From Nemertoderma westbladi (taxonomy: Eukaryota > Xenacoelomorpha > Nemertodermatida > Nemertodermatidae): a stretch of 64,000 nt of DNA. Shown in pieces: positions 1-11,600 of this stretch (within the stretch, counting starts at the first letter, position 1; each line of letters starts with the position of its first letter). The position numbers were made by a program, and so were the translations under genes. Location of the stretch: NCBI GenBank assembly GCA_032718475.1, contig JAUCBJ010007242.1, positions 1 to 64,000 of the forward strand. Direction: 5' to 3'. The notes beneath the pieces are model-generated. The model made no database searches, had not been told where the DNA came from, and saw only the letters and a list, made by a program, of their open reading frames with translations.

Positions 1-589
1 GTTGCTAGGTACTGCACCCGACCGGATAAGGACCCAGTGTTGCTGTCCTCGCAAAGTTTTGTGTTTCTCCGATTTGTTTCGGATGGCGTCGCTAACAATA
101 GAACTGGATTCAGGGCCCGTTACAGTTTCCCGCAATGCGGTGGGAGGTTAGATAAATTAATATGTACGAGTTTGCTTTGGGAACTTTCTGGTTACTTTAT
201 GTGACGTGATATTGTAACTATTTTATTATTTATGAAAAAAATTTATATTTAATGATTTTTAAATTTTGAGTGAGCCGCCCTTCCGGCTGACCCAATCTTA
301 ATATATGTAGAATTTTCTAGATTTATAATATAAACATGTAAAGCTAAGTTACTTGTAAGAGAGAAGATCTTAAGATAGCCTACAAAGTTAAAACCGAACA
401 ACCAACAACCGAAAACATTAACAAGGTTGAGAATGCTAAGGACGATCTTAAATTGGCCTACAACATCAGCCAGGAGAAGTACATACAGGATAAAACTGAA
501 GCAATTACAACTGCTCACATACAGCACAATCAAGACTTACCTGGCAAACTGTAAATGAGGTATCTGGGGGGGGGGGGGAAAGTTGAGCT
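1..589. other. Window edge, no gene recognised
   Basis: AT-rich DNA without a convincing reading frame. A 14-base G tract lies at 565-578. The first 130 bases are more GC-rich and contain an 'ataaggaccc' phrase also found in the 5' part of the intact LINE near 33060, so this may be old LINE 5' sequence. A 94-residue minus-strand frame here has no recognisable features. Confidence 0.4.
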
Positions 590-2340
590 AAGGGGCTCCT
601 CAAAAATATAGTCCTGAAGAACGTATTGGGAAATGGAAAGATCACTTCAGCAACGCAACTTGCTTGGGCAGCCACCAAACATCGAGGTCAGCCCTACAAG
701 GAAAACATATGAAAAGCGCTAACTAAACAAGGGACTTTACACCTGCCGAACTCCAAAGAAGCAATAAAAGCATGTCCAATCATAAAGCGAGTGGATTAGA
801 TGAAATTCCTGCAGAGGTATGGAAAACAGGAGCGCTAAACAGACCATTATTGGATGTTTAAGATCAACCGGATGCTGAAGGAAAATCCACCACCCATCTG
901 GACTAAAGGTCAACTAAAACTTCTCCCCAAGAAAGGAGACCTCGGTGTACCAACAAACCATCGTGGGATCTGCCTGCTTCTGGTAGCTGCCAAAATATAC
1001 ATCAAAATGATTTAATATTGAATTAGGCCTCACATAGAGAAACTAGTGCGTACGATCCAAAATGGATTATGACCGAATAATTCAACAATAACTCTGGTAC
1101 TTGCGCTACGGCGGCTGGTTGAGGGAATTAAGTCAAAGAACCTTCCTTAAGTTCTGACATTTGTGGACTTCAATAAATCATTTCGACTCCATCCATAGAG
1201 GTAAAATGAGAAAATGGGGTCTCATTATAAGAGCTTAGCTTATGGAATACCAGAAGAAATTGCCAATGGCATTGGGTAGTAGTTATATTGTGACACAGAA
1301 GCCCAGGTACACTCACCTGGTGGTGAAACTCTCAATCCTAGCTGTAGTGCTGCAAGGTACACATTGGCGACATTACTATTTGTAATTGTAATGGATTACG
1401 CAATGAGGACGGCCACAAAGGGTGAAGATCCGGGATTCACACTACAAGAACGCAGAAGTAGTAGATATCCGGCAACTACAGTCACAGACACCGACTTTAC
1501 GGATGACATCGCCCTGCTCTCTAATACGCTAGCAGATGCACGCACAGCTTCTACTAAATAAAGTGGAGAGGGCTGCTAAGGAGGTTGGATTGCATATCTA
1601 AATGCTACCAAGACCGAATTTAATGGAAACTTCACCACAATGGGTAATAATCCACTATAAGGAAGGTTGACGACTTCCAGTACCTTTGGTGATTGATAGA
1701 GAGCAGTGAAAAAAAGCTGGTAGCGGGTAGCTCAATCAAAAATGGATACCATCTGGAAATCAGACCTCTCTAGGTAAAGTTTGGAAGTGGAAAGTGTACT
1801 TTTATACGGGGGCGAGACTTGGACCGAAATCACTTGAACATCCAATTGATGGTTGCTACACAAGACTACTAAGGACAGCCCTAAACATCAGCTGGAGACA
1901 ACACATGATAAACGCTGAGCTTTATGGTACAATACCACCCTCCGTGAAGGCAGATTAAGATTCTGTGGGCACTGCTGGAGAAATAAACATGAGGTCATCG
2001 TCATACCAGATCTACTTTTCTGGCAACCAACTTATGGAAAGCGTAGTCGTGGACGACCGCGGCTATAACATATATAGACCAGCTTGAAAGGGATACTGAA
2101 CTTGGGAGAAACGAAATTGCGACAACTATGGAGAATCGGGAAGCCTGGAAGGATCTCATTTCCACTGTCCGAGTTCGCTCGTTCTAGTAGTAGTTGGAGA
2201 ATCGGGAAGCCTGGAAGGATCTCATTTCCACTGTCCGAGTTCGCTCGCTCTAGTAGTAGTTGGAGAATCGGGAAGCCTGGAAGGATCTCATTTCCACTGT
2301 CCGAGTTCGACCGACCTAAAGTAGAAGTAGGTAGTGACAA
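590..2340 (+). pseudogene. Decayed APE-type LINE reverse transcriptase
   Basis: Broken reading frames of a non-LTR retrotransposon. Around 770-840 the sequence encodes [16 protein letters not shown], nearly the same as the fragment at 27820. Around 1364-1560 there is the reverse transcriptase core (MDYAMR, then DTDFTDDIALLS). The usual FADD box has become FTDD, and several stops and frameshifts separate the pieces. Near 1800 the 'YGGETW'-type and C-terminal segments are still discernible. The copy ends in a triplicated 66-bp 3' end at 2130-2315. It is related to, but distinct from, the intact element at 32890-36646. It is not functional. Confidence 0.8.
2130..2315 (+). repeat. 66-bp unit repeated three times (LINE 3' end)
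   Basis: Three consecutive copies, beginning at 2130, 2196 and 2262, of a unit starting GGAGAATCGGGAAGCC. The unit reads ENREAWKDLISTVRVR in one frame, which looks like the last residues of a LINE polyprotein. Each of the first two copies ends in TAGTAGTAGTT. The third is shortened. All three are nearly identical. Confidence 0.85.
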
Positions 2341-2444
2341 AGCTACTCATAGTTGAATGTTTATATAAAACTCTCCCACTGCGCCCGCTCGGTATGTAAA
2401 TGGAATCGGATCATAAGGCCGAAAAGAGCAACTTTCTGAAGCTA

Positions 2445-2500
2445 ATATATATACATTATATATATACATTATATATATACATTATATATATATACATTAT
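2445..2500. repeat. TATATACAT microsatellite
   Basis: Tandem TATATATACAT-type repeats just upstream of the first CUB exon seen in the window. Confidence 0.85.
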
Positions 2501-2572
2501 TTATTAAATTGTTATTAAAATTATTTTATTATTAAGTTAGTTATTAAATTTACTCAAAATTATTCTTTCTAG

Positions 2573-2684
2573 AATCACAGGCCTACAATCTGGAAATATT
2601 TCCAGTCCAAATTACCCTAGCGATTATCCTCAACATTCGGCTTGTGTCTGGGTAATTACAGTAGCGCGAGGTGCCCAAATACAG
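2573..2684 (+). CDS. CUB gene exon 1 of the window (CUB A, N-terminal part)
   Basis: Acceptor TTTCTAG, donor CAG|GTTAGT. It reads [19 protein letters not shown], then [16 protein letters not shown], the first strands of a CUB domain. An alternative start is 2581, after the second AG. It ends in phase 0. The domain's opening CGG must be in an exon upstream of the window. Confidence 0.85.
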
Positions 2685-5600
2685 GTTAGTGAGTCATTGA
2701 ACGGGATTCCAATCTTCTAGTTTACGGATACGGCATCGAAATTATCGAGAACCTACCCAAAAGAATGCAATTTCAATTTTACTAAAAAAAGTGGAGGTTC
2801 AAACTACAGTAGTAAGGGTTCAATGGTCTAGTGTGGGGTCAAATGGGTTTACTTCAGAATACTTTAATTTCTACCCGCCAATATAGCTTATTGTTATTAT
2901 TTTGTGTTTTTAGTTTCATTTTGAGGATTTCAATCTACCGAGCACTGCCAGCGATACGGATGGATGCGGGGATGATTTCGTTTTGGTTCGAAACGGTGGC
3001 CATAGTGATTCCCCATTATTAGATACTTGTGTTAATTTACGAAAACATCCGCAAAGGTTTTACAATTCTAGAACATCTTAATCTTACAGTATAGTTAGTT
3101 CTGTTAAGTTCACGACATAAGTATTATTAAATGATACTAAAGTCATTCCAGCGTTTAAGACCCGTGTTTATTTATGTAAACCTCCCTCGCTGCGCTCGCT
3201 CGGTATATAAATAAACTCGGGTCATAAAGCTGCAAAGTGCTACTTTGCACACAATGATGTAAATAGTTATTATTCCAAAATTGTAACATTACTCAACGCC
3301 TTTAGTATTAACAGCGAGTTGTTATTTAGCACTTAACAATTTTAGAGGACATTACAGCATTGTATTAGCCTGTACATTTAGTATTGTATTTGGTGTTATT
3401 GTTTACGTGGTAACCCATGACGGCGTTAAGTAATGTCCACTAAGGGGACATTACTTATCGCCGTCATTGGTTACCACGTAAACAGTAGGTGGAAATTTGC
3501 TTGACAGCCAGATAGGCCTACTGCATTACCTACCGGTAGGCGGTGTATAGCTATTAATAACCAGGAGCTATACATTAACATGGCTCCGAACCCCATCATA
3601 AATATAAGCTAACTTATTTACAACATAATTTATGTCATATTTACATTTATTTATACAGCAACTAATTTAATTTGTGCAGTTTCTATCACTTATAATGTAT
3701 ATATACAATCATTTCGTAATGATAAAATCTTGGAATAAAACTACATACATACTTGTTGCGAAGTACTTTACAGTGTTCTGATCCTCGTGGCTTTTTTTTC
3801 ACTCACTCACTAACGTTCGTTCGTGTAACAAAGCCACTCGGATCATCACACTGTAAAGTGCTACTTTACACACAGGTATGTTAATAGTTATTATTCCTAC
3901 TGCAGTCTTGTACATTTCACCCTTATCACATAATTAAATATAAATGATTTTCCTCCTCTGCTCAAATGTATTACAGTCACGGTAAATTCGTGGATATTTC
4001 CAGCATCATAATTCGCTATTTACGGAAACCCTTTGATTTATTTTTTTAGACCGCGAAAGTCCAGTGAGGAATCAATTCTCATAGAGTTCCATAGTTCACA
4101 GAACACTAACACTCCAAGGAAATGGAGGCTGACCTGGAAAGAAGATGTATCAGGTAAAACTCTGTTCTCAAAACATTTGTTTAAAATCGATTTATTTATT
4201 ATTTAAACACTATAACTATGCTAGGCTACATTACGTTAACTTAACAGGGTCGATGCCATCTCATACACGGAAGTACATTAACCGAATCTTGATTATTGCT
4301 GGTATTTATGTTAATGTGTGTTCAAAATGCGACGAAATCCCACTGCGAAAAATCACAAATTAAATTTTAAATATATTTCTCGTTGTAAACCATAATAATT
4401 CTGAAAAATGAACTACATAAATGCCAAGAATCGAACGACATAATGAAATATGATCTAGTATAGTGCAGATTACGTCACTGAGTGATGATGTTGTTACTTT
4501 ACAAGAAACGTTGTCAATAGTTATGATTACTGTAAGTACAGCATCTTCGTAAGTGTTATAATAGTCTTCACTGATCCTATTACGTCAAATACCCTGTGAA
4601 TGTCAGTCGTTAAATGTGGGGAAAAAAGGTAGTGTATGTATGTCATAATGTAGGTATGGGAGTCCATGCTGGGCTTTAACTGCTGAGGACACCAAATCTC
4701 TGGATGGCACATTCACAAGAATGCTACGTCGGGTTCATTGTGTCAAGTACAATGCACACATCTCCAACCAGACACTATATAACATTGGAGGTGTATCATT
4801 GGTTCCCCCAAGCTTGACACAAGAACAAAGCCGCCTCCGCTTTACAGGTCATTGCTTTCGCCGTGAGAACCAGCCAGTGCATAATCTTGTACTTTGGCAG
4901 CCTCATGGAGTGAATAAGCATGGTGGACAGACCATGACTTTCTTGAGACGCATCTTAAAGGACACTGGCCTTGAAGATGCGGATGTTTTTGCAAATGTCA
5001 TGGGTGATAGTGAGTTGTGGCGGTGCAATTTTGTCGACTAGACGGCACAGCATTCTTAATATTTATGTAATATATATATATAACGCAGCTGCAATGCAGC
5101 ATGCCTATCGTTGTACTGTAGTAGTAACCTTTTATCGGTCTAGTAATAATTAACTAACGTCTCCCAACAAATCCAATAGTTATTCCGCGATACTTCACAG
5201 GTTGTGGCGGTATCTACCATTCGGACACCGGCACTATCAAGAGCCCTGCCTTTATGGACGGGCTCCGGCAGTATTGTAAGTGGAAGATCACAGCGACACC
5301 AGGGTACCAGATTGTATTTACTTTCAACGAGCCTTACAATCTTTCTACCGGTAACTCCAGTCATACTAAGCCCTGTCTACCAGTGGGCATTTTATTAGTA
5401 CCTAAGAAGGAAAGTCCACGTGAGTAATAAAAAGTGTTTATATATACTGTATAATATATATAATACTATAATTTAAAAATACGTATGATTTATTAATAAC
5501 TGTAAAGCGGGTGTGCTCGCGTCGGTTGGAAGGTTAAACTATAATGTAATAATTAACACAGATCTATACGAAGATATAAACTTTCATCCTTCTTTTCTTT

Positions 5601-8600
5601 TTTTTTCAACTTTCATCTTTACGTAAACTTTTATCAGTTTTATTATTTATTTTGTTTGTAGATTTTGTTTGTGATAAAACCGAGATGCCAACAGCTCCTA
5701 TACAGATGGGAACTAATGAAGCGACTATTTATTACCAAAACTACGCCCATCCTCCAACTGGTAACATTCGCTTCAGTATTAGCTGGAGTGTTCAATGTGG
5801 AGGAATCTATAATAGTTACTCTGGGTCTTTTACATCACCAGGTTGAGTTTAATAATAATATTAGATATTGGATTATACGACATACGTACGTCATAAATTT
5901 TAGATTAACTTACAAACATTAATTAAACTAAAAATCAAAGTTTTGGTTCTGTCTTTCAATGGAAAACCAAATTGAACGTTTTTTCGCGAACGTTTAGTCT
6001 TGGTTGATTGATTTTTCGGGAAAATTCATATTAACTTCACTATTAACCCCCCCCCCCCCCCCCAAATTGTTCTACAAATCTTAATTAATTATCATGAAAT
6101 TTGAAACAGAGATAGTTTCACCTCCCGACCACTGACTGGGTGAGCCAGAATTTGAATTTTTCCTTTCAATTTTTAGCTACAAGCGTTTGGGAAAAGTTTT
6201 CTCTGACGATATTGCACCAGTTACACCGCAGTTATAGGGTATCTATGGAAAACTGACGGTGCAAGGATTCCAAAAATGTAAAAGCATTTGAATTTGGTTG
6301 ATAAATAGCTGAGATATGGGCATTCAAATGTTGCATTTTCTTCCTTTGCAGACCATTTATTCTATTTAATAAATACGCAATGTTCTAGAACATTTTATAT
6401 GTCCCATACGTAGCTGGGCAACAATTCAATGGCTCTATACTATTACGTAGGTATTCATACATAAACAAAATGTTCTTAGATTATTAAATTGATTATTTAA
6501 TAGAATAAAACATATCTTCTGAAATGTAGAGCACGCCCTGGTCACTGGAGGTTTTATAGTATTCTGGAGTGGATAGGACAGAGGAGAAATATCTTTTTAC
6601 AAGTGACCCACCAAGTTTATTACTGTAAAGGATTTCTCGTGCCCTTCAGCACCATGAGCTCCTAAACGGCTTTTTTTTAATCTCAAAAATAATTCCTAGG
6701 TTAACTGTTAACACACTCGTTTACTGTTTTGGTTTCTCGGTGAGAAGTCTGACTTGAAAATATCTCGCAATAGTCCTTCAACGACTTGTTATTTGCGTAC
6801 TTCCTCCACCCTTTAAAGATAGTACTAAAACACAATGATTTCTGTTCTCGCCAGATGTTATATTGCTTCCTTCTGGTATAAAAGTAGTGTACGCTTCGTG
6901 ACACCATAGAAAAACCTTTAGGAAGATTGAAAAAGAGAAACCGGATGAGAGGGGTGCTTTGGTTCCGTTAGGATCCAAAGTATAGCCTCAAAAATAGTAC
7001 CGGTACAAAAATAAATATATTCCAAACAATTTGTAACCAAAAGGATAATAATAATAGGTCGCTTGTAAAAAGGTCTGTCTCCTCTATCCTATTCACTCCA
7101 GATTACTAAAATCATATCTTAGCAGCTAACAGGTACTTTTCAACCAAATTCAGATTGTTTTACATTTGGAATCCTTGAATAGCCAGCTTTCTATTCACTG
7201 TAAGGTTGAAGAATAACTGCGGTGTAACTGGTACAATATTGATGGAGACACATTTGATGGTAGCTAAAGATTGAAAGCAAAAATAAAAGTTCTGGCTCAC
7301 CCAGCAAGGAGGATGGAGATGAAACTGTCTCTGTTTCAAATTTCATGCAATCTCATTAAGATTTGTAGAAAAATTTGGGGGGTTGGCTGGTAGCTGCAGG
7401 CAATTATAATTTATCTGGTCTATAATTGATCAATAGTCACTATCTGCAACACCACTGCACTGCATTCACATCTGACCTTAACTAAGTCCTTTACCAAAAC
7501 AACCTAACTTGAACTAATTAGAACTATTCGAACCTTGGCTGACTAATGAAAGATCTACCTAACACTTAATTTAATTTAACTAAATTTTACTTGTTTTATT
7601 ATTTTAATTTATTGTGTAATTTATTATAGATATATTATAATACATGCGAGTCAATGGCGCAAAATGACAGCAAATTCCCAAATGTTTTTGGAAGAATAAA
7701 TAACACATTCATTTATCAATATTGTAATCTTATCATTTATTAAGGTTTTCCACAAAATTATCCAAATGGGATGGATTGTACGTACAATATAACCAACCGT
7801 CAACCGCAAATGGAAACCGTGTTGGACTTTAATAGCAACTTCCATGTAAGTTCACGATATTAAATGGTTGTCTCAATAATTATTTGCCATTATGTAATAC
7901 TGTATAAAACTACCAGGGCTGTCAGACTGGTGTTGCATACTCATCATTGTTAGATGTCCCGAGTTGAATCACTTATCGAGAAAATTGCAAATTTTGCAAC
8001 CTGGTTTTGAGAACCTGGTTTCTACAGCTGGAGTAAAGGAATAGATTGGATAGTGTGTTCCGCGTTAAACCTTGGGAGTAAGTGATGATCACTTTGGTAT
8101 AACATGGTCACAGAACATTATGAATATTATTTTATGATTACTGTAGTTAGTACGGCGTATAAATACAAAATGGTTTGGATAATTATGTGATAATTATTAT
8201 CTAATAACCTTTTAGTTGGAGAACCACCACAGTTCGGGGCGCTGCGCTTGGGATTACGTTTATATCAACGGGACGGGCGACCGAGAGGAGCAGCGATTCT
8301 GCGGCCAAGTGGCCCCCAACCCGGCGCCCCAACGGGGCCCGATGGTGGTTCACTTCCACACGGACGGCTCGGTAACCCAGGCAGGGTTCGAGGCCAGTTA
8401 CCGCCTGTCTCCCTGTGGCAGCGTCTACACGCTGCCCGAGGGAAAGCGATGGGAGAGTCTACAGTCGCCGCAGCTCGATGACGGTCGCTATGGTAACAAT
8501 GTAAACTGCACTTTTACTATAGAAGTCGAGGAAGACAAACTCGTGTATCTAGTGTGAGTATTCTAGACATTCTTGAATTTATCGGCAATAATTTCATTAA

Positions 8601-11600
8601 TAAATTTTCTTGCTACTATGTAAGAACACTATGCTAGAAGTAAAAATAATTACAAGAGAGAGGTGTCAAGAATCTAAACACGGCACGTTCAATTTACAAA
8701 GCTTTCATTTTTACTGCGCAAAACTTAATTGCCTCCCCTCTGAAATATTTTTCGTAAAATGAAAGTTAATATTGTAGGCCTAACTCATCGGTACTGTAAT
8801 GTACAAAGTTGCAATATGGGTTTGATAAAAAACACAAAGGTGTGGTACATTTCTGTTGTCTTTGTATTACGAATGTGTTAATGTTTAATGTCCGTTTTTA
8901 CTCAATTTTCTCACAATTTCTGCGGATTGATGTACTAAGTCCTTTATTACAGTAGGTTGACCTTATTTTTTTTGCATGTTGTTTATGATTATTGGGAAGG
9001 TATATAAGGAAACAACGATATATCAGCTGTTTCCAACTTCTCTTTGGCGACAGCGTAGTCTGCTCTCGTTTTAGTTGTAATTGTAAAAGTTGTAATAGCT
9101 TCATACCAGGAGGTCAACAGTTCCATCCCACCTGGACGTCATTACAACGTAACAATATATCTTGTTTATTTTTCAATTTCTTTAATTTCAGTTTCCCTTT
9201 AAGTGTAATTTTAGTAATACAGGATTTAGCGTTTGGTTATAATTGTTCCGTTTGTATTTCAGCATCCGTATTCACGATATTCAGGAACATTCTACTTGTA
9301 AATACGACTATCTAGAGATTCGAGACGGGGATTCGTATAACTCGCCGTTGATAGATAAAATCTGTGGACGTCGAACTAGAAATCAAATAACTTCGTCCAC
9401 TAATAAGGTAGGCTGATATGGCGACGTTTATGCCGAAAGGTTTAGAAAAAGTGTTAGAATAAATTTAGGAACTTTTCGATTATAAAATTACGTTTATGGA
9501 AAATACAGTCGTATTGAAAGAAGAAATTTTGGACCATTTTTATTTTAATTGAAAGAAATCCAACTAAATATGTAAAACTCAATTCAAAGAGGAATGTCTG
9601 AATTTCGGTCAACTTATAACTATTTACATACAGTACTTGTGTGTGAAGTAGCACTTTACAGTGTGATGATCCGAGTGGCTTTGTTACACGAACGAACGTA
9701 GTGAGTGAGTGAAAATAAAGCCCACGAGGATCAGAACACTGTAAAGTACTTTGTAACAAGTATGTATGTAGTTTTATTCAAAAATTGTAACATTACGAAA
9801 TGATTATTATAATTGATAGAAACTGCGCAGAATATATTAGTTGCAGTATAAATAAATGTAAAAATGACATAAATTATGTTATAAAAAAGTTAGCTAATAC
9901 TGTATTTATGGTGGCGTGTGGAGCCATGCTAAAAGTGTCGTTCCCGGAGCCACGGAGACACAGTCATGTACCGGGAGCAATACCGGTAGCTACTGCCTAG
10001 CTGTCAGACAATTAATAATAAATACAAATTATTGTTTATGTGGTAACCATGGCGATCCCTCAGGTTTCAGGTTCACTTGCATTGAACGGATGCACTGTAA
10101 AGTCGCTCTGTTGGGACATTACAACATAATAATATCACTAAATGTACAGGATGTAATGTCCTCTAAAGTTGTAAAGTTCTAAATAACAACTCGCTGTTAG
10201 TACTAACGGCGTTGAGTAATGTTACAATTTTGGAATAAAGTTATGTACTCAACTGAAACTCACCGCAACTGTACGGTATCTATTATGAGGGCTCGTGTTA
10301 TTTATCATGAGGGTTCGTGTTAGTAACACGAGGGCTCGTGTTAGCTATCATGAGGCTCGTGTTAGTTATCATGAGGCTCGTGTTAGTAACACGAGGGCTC
10401 GTGTTATTAACACGAGAGCTCGTGTTAGCTATCATGAGGGTTCGTGTTAGTTATCATGAGCGCTCGTGTTAGTAACACGAGGGCTCGTGTTATTAACACG
10501 AGAGCTCGTGTTAGCTATCATGAGGGTTCGTGTTAGTTATCATGAGAGCTCGTGTTAGTAACACGAGGGCTCGTGTTAGCTATCATGAGGGCTCGTGTTA
10601 GTTATCATGAGGCTCGCGTTAGTAACGAGAGGGTTCGTGTTAGTTAACACGAAGGCTCGTGTTAGTTATCATTAGGGCTCGTGTTAGCTATCATGGGGGC
10701 TCGTGTTAGTTATCATGAGGCTCGTGTTAGCTATCATGAGGGTTCGTGTTAGTTATCATGAGAGCTCGTGTTAGTAACACGAGTTCTCGTGTTAGCTATC
10801 ATGAGAGCTCGCGTTAGTAACACGAGGGCTCGTGTTAGCTATCATGAGGGCTCGTGTTAGCCATCATGATGGCTCGTGTTAGCTATTATGAGGGCTCGTG
10901 TTAGAAGAATATTTTTTTCATGTCCCCTCCCGGCTCCGTACAATTTAATTATGGAGACGCGGGAAATTTAAAAGCGGTTCGCGCATTCATCATTACTGCA
11001 TTACATCATTAGGCCCAGTCAGCTAGTGCAGTAGTGTCTGAGTGTTGTTGTAGTTTTTCTGAAGCAGTACGGTACTCCTGTACTCGGGATTTCCGTTTAT
11101 CAGTTTATATCAGTCTGTCAGTACCGGTGTACTGGTACCGGTATAGGCTTATTGAACTTTCCACGGTAAACTTAGTCTTGCAGTAGGCCTACCTGGCTGA
11201 GTACTGTACTGCAGTACAGCAGTAAGGGTATAATCCATACTGCCATACACCATACAGCCATACCATACACCTGTACACTAACACTGCTGCACTGTACGTC
11301 CGTACACAGGTACACCTAACAGCAAACAGTAAGAGTAAAACCAACACTACCTGACGGGTCCTACTAAATACTACAAAAAGCACAAAACAAGCACAAAAAA
11401 GCACAAAAAAGTCAAGAAAAGCACAAAAAAGCACAAAAAAAGCACAAAAAAGCACAAAAAAAGTAAAAAAAAGCACAAAAAAGTAAAAAAAAAGCACAAA
11501 AAAACATTCTCACATCAAGAGACATGGGGGGGGGGGGGGGGGCGAAAATATGAGAGATATTGTTACAGACACCCCCCACATACGAAGGTAACCCATACGC

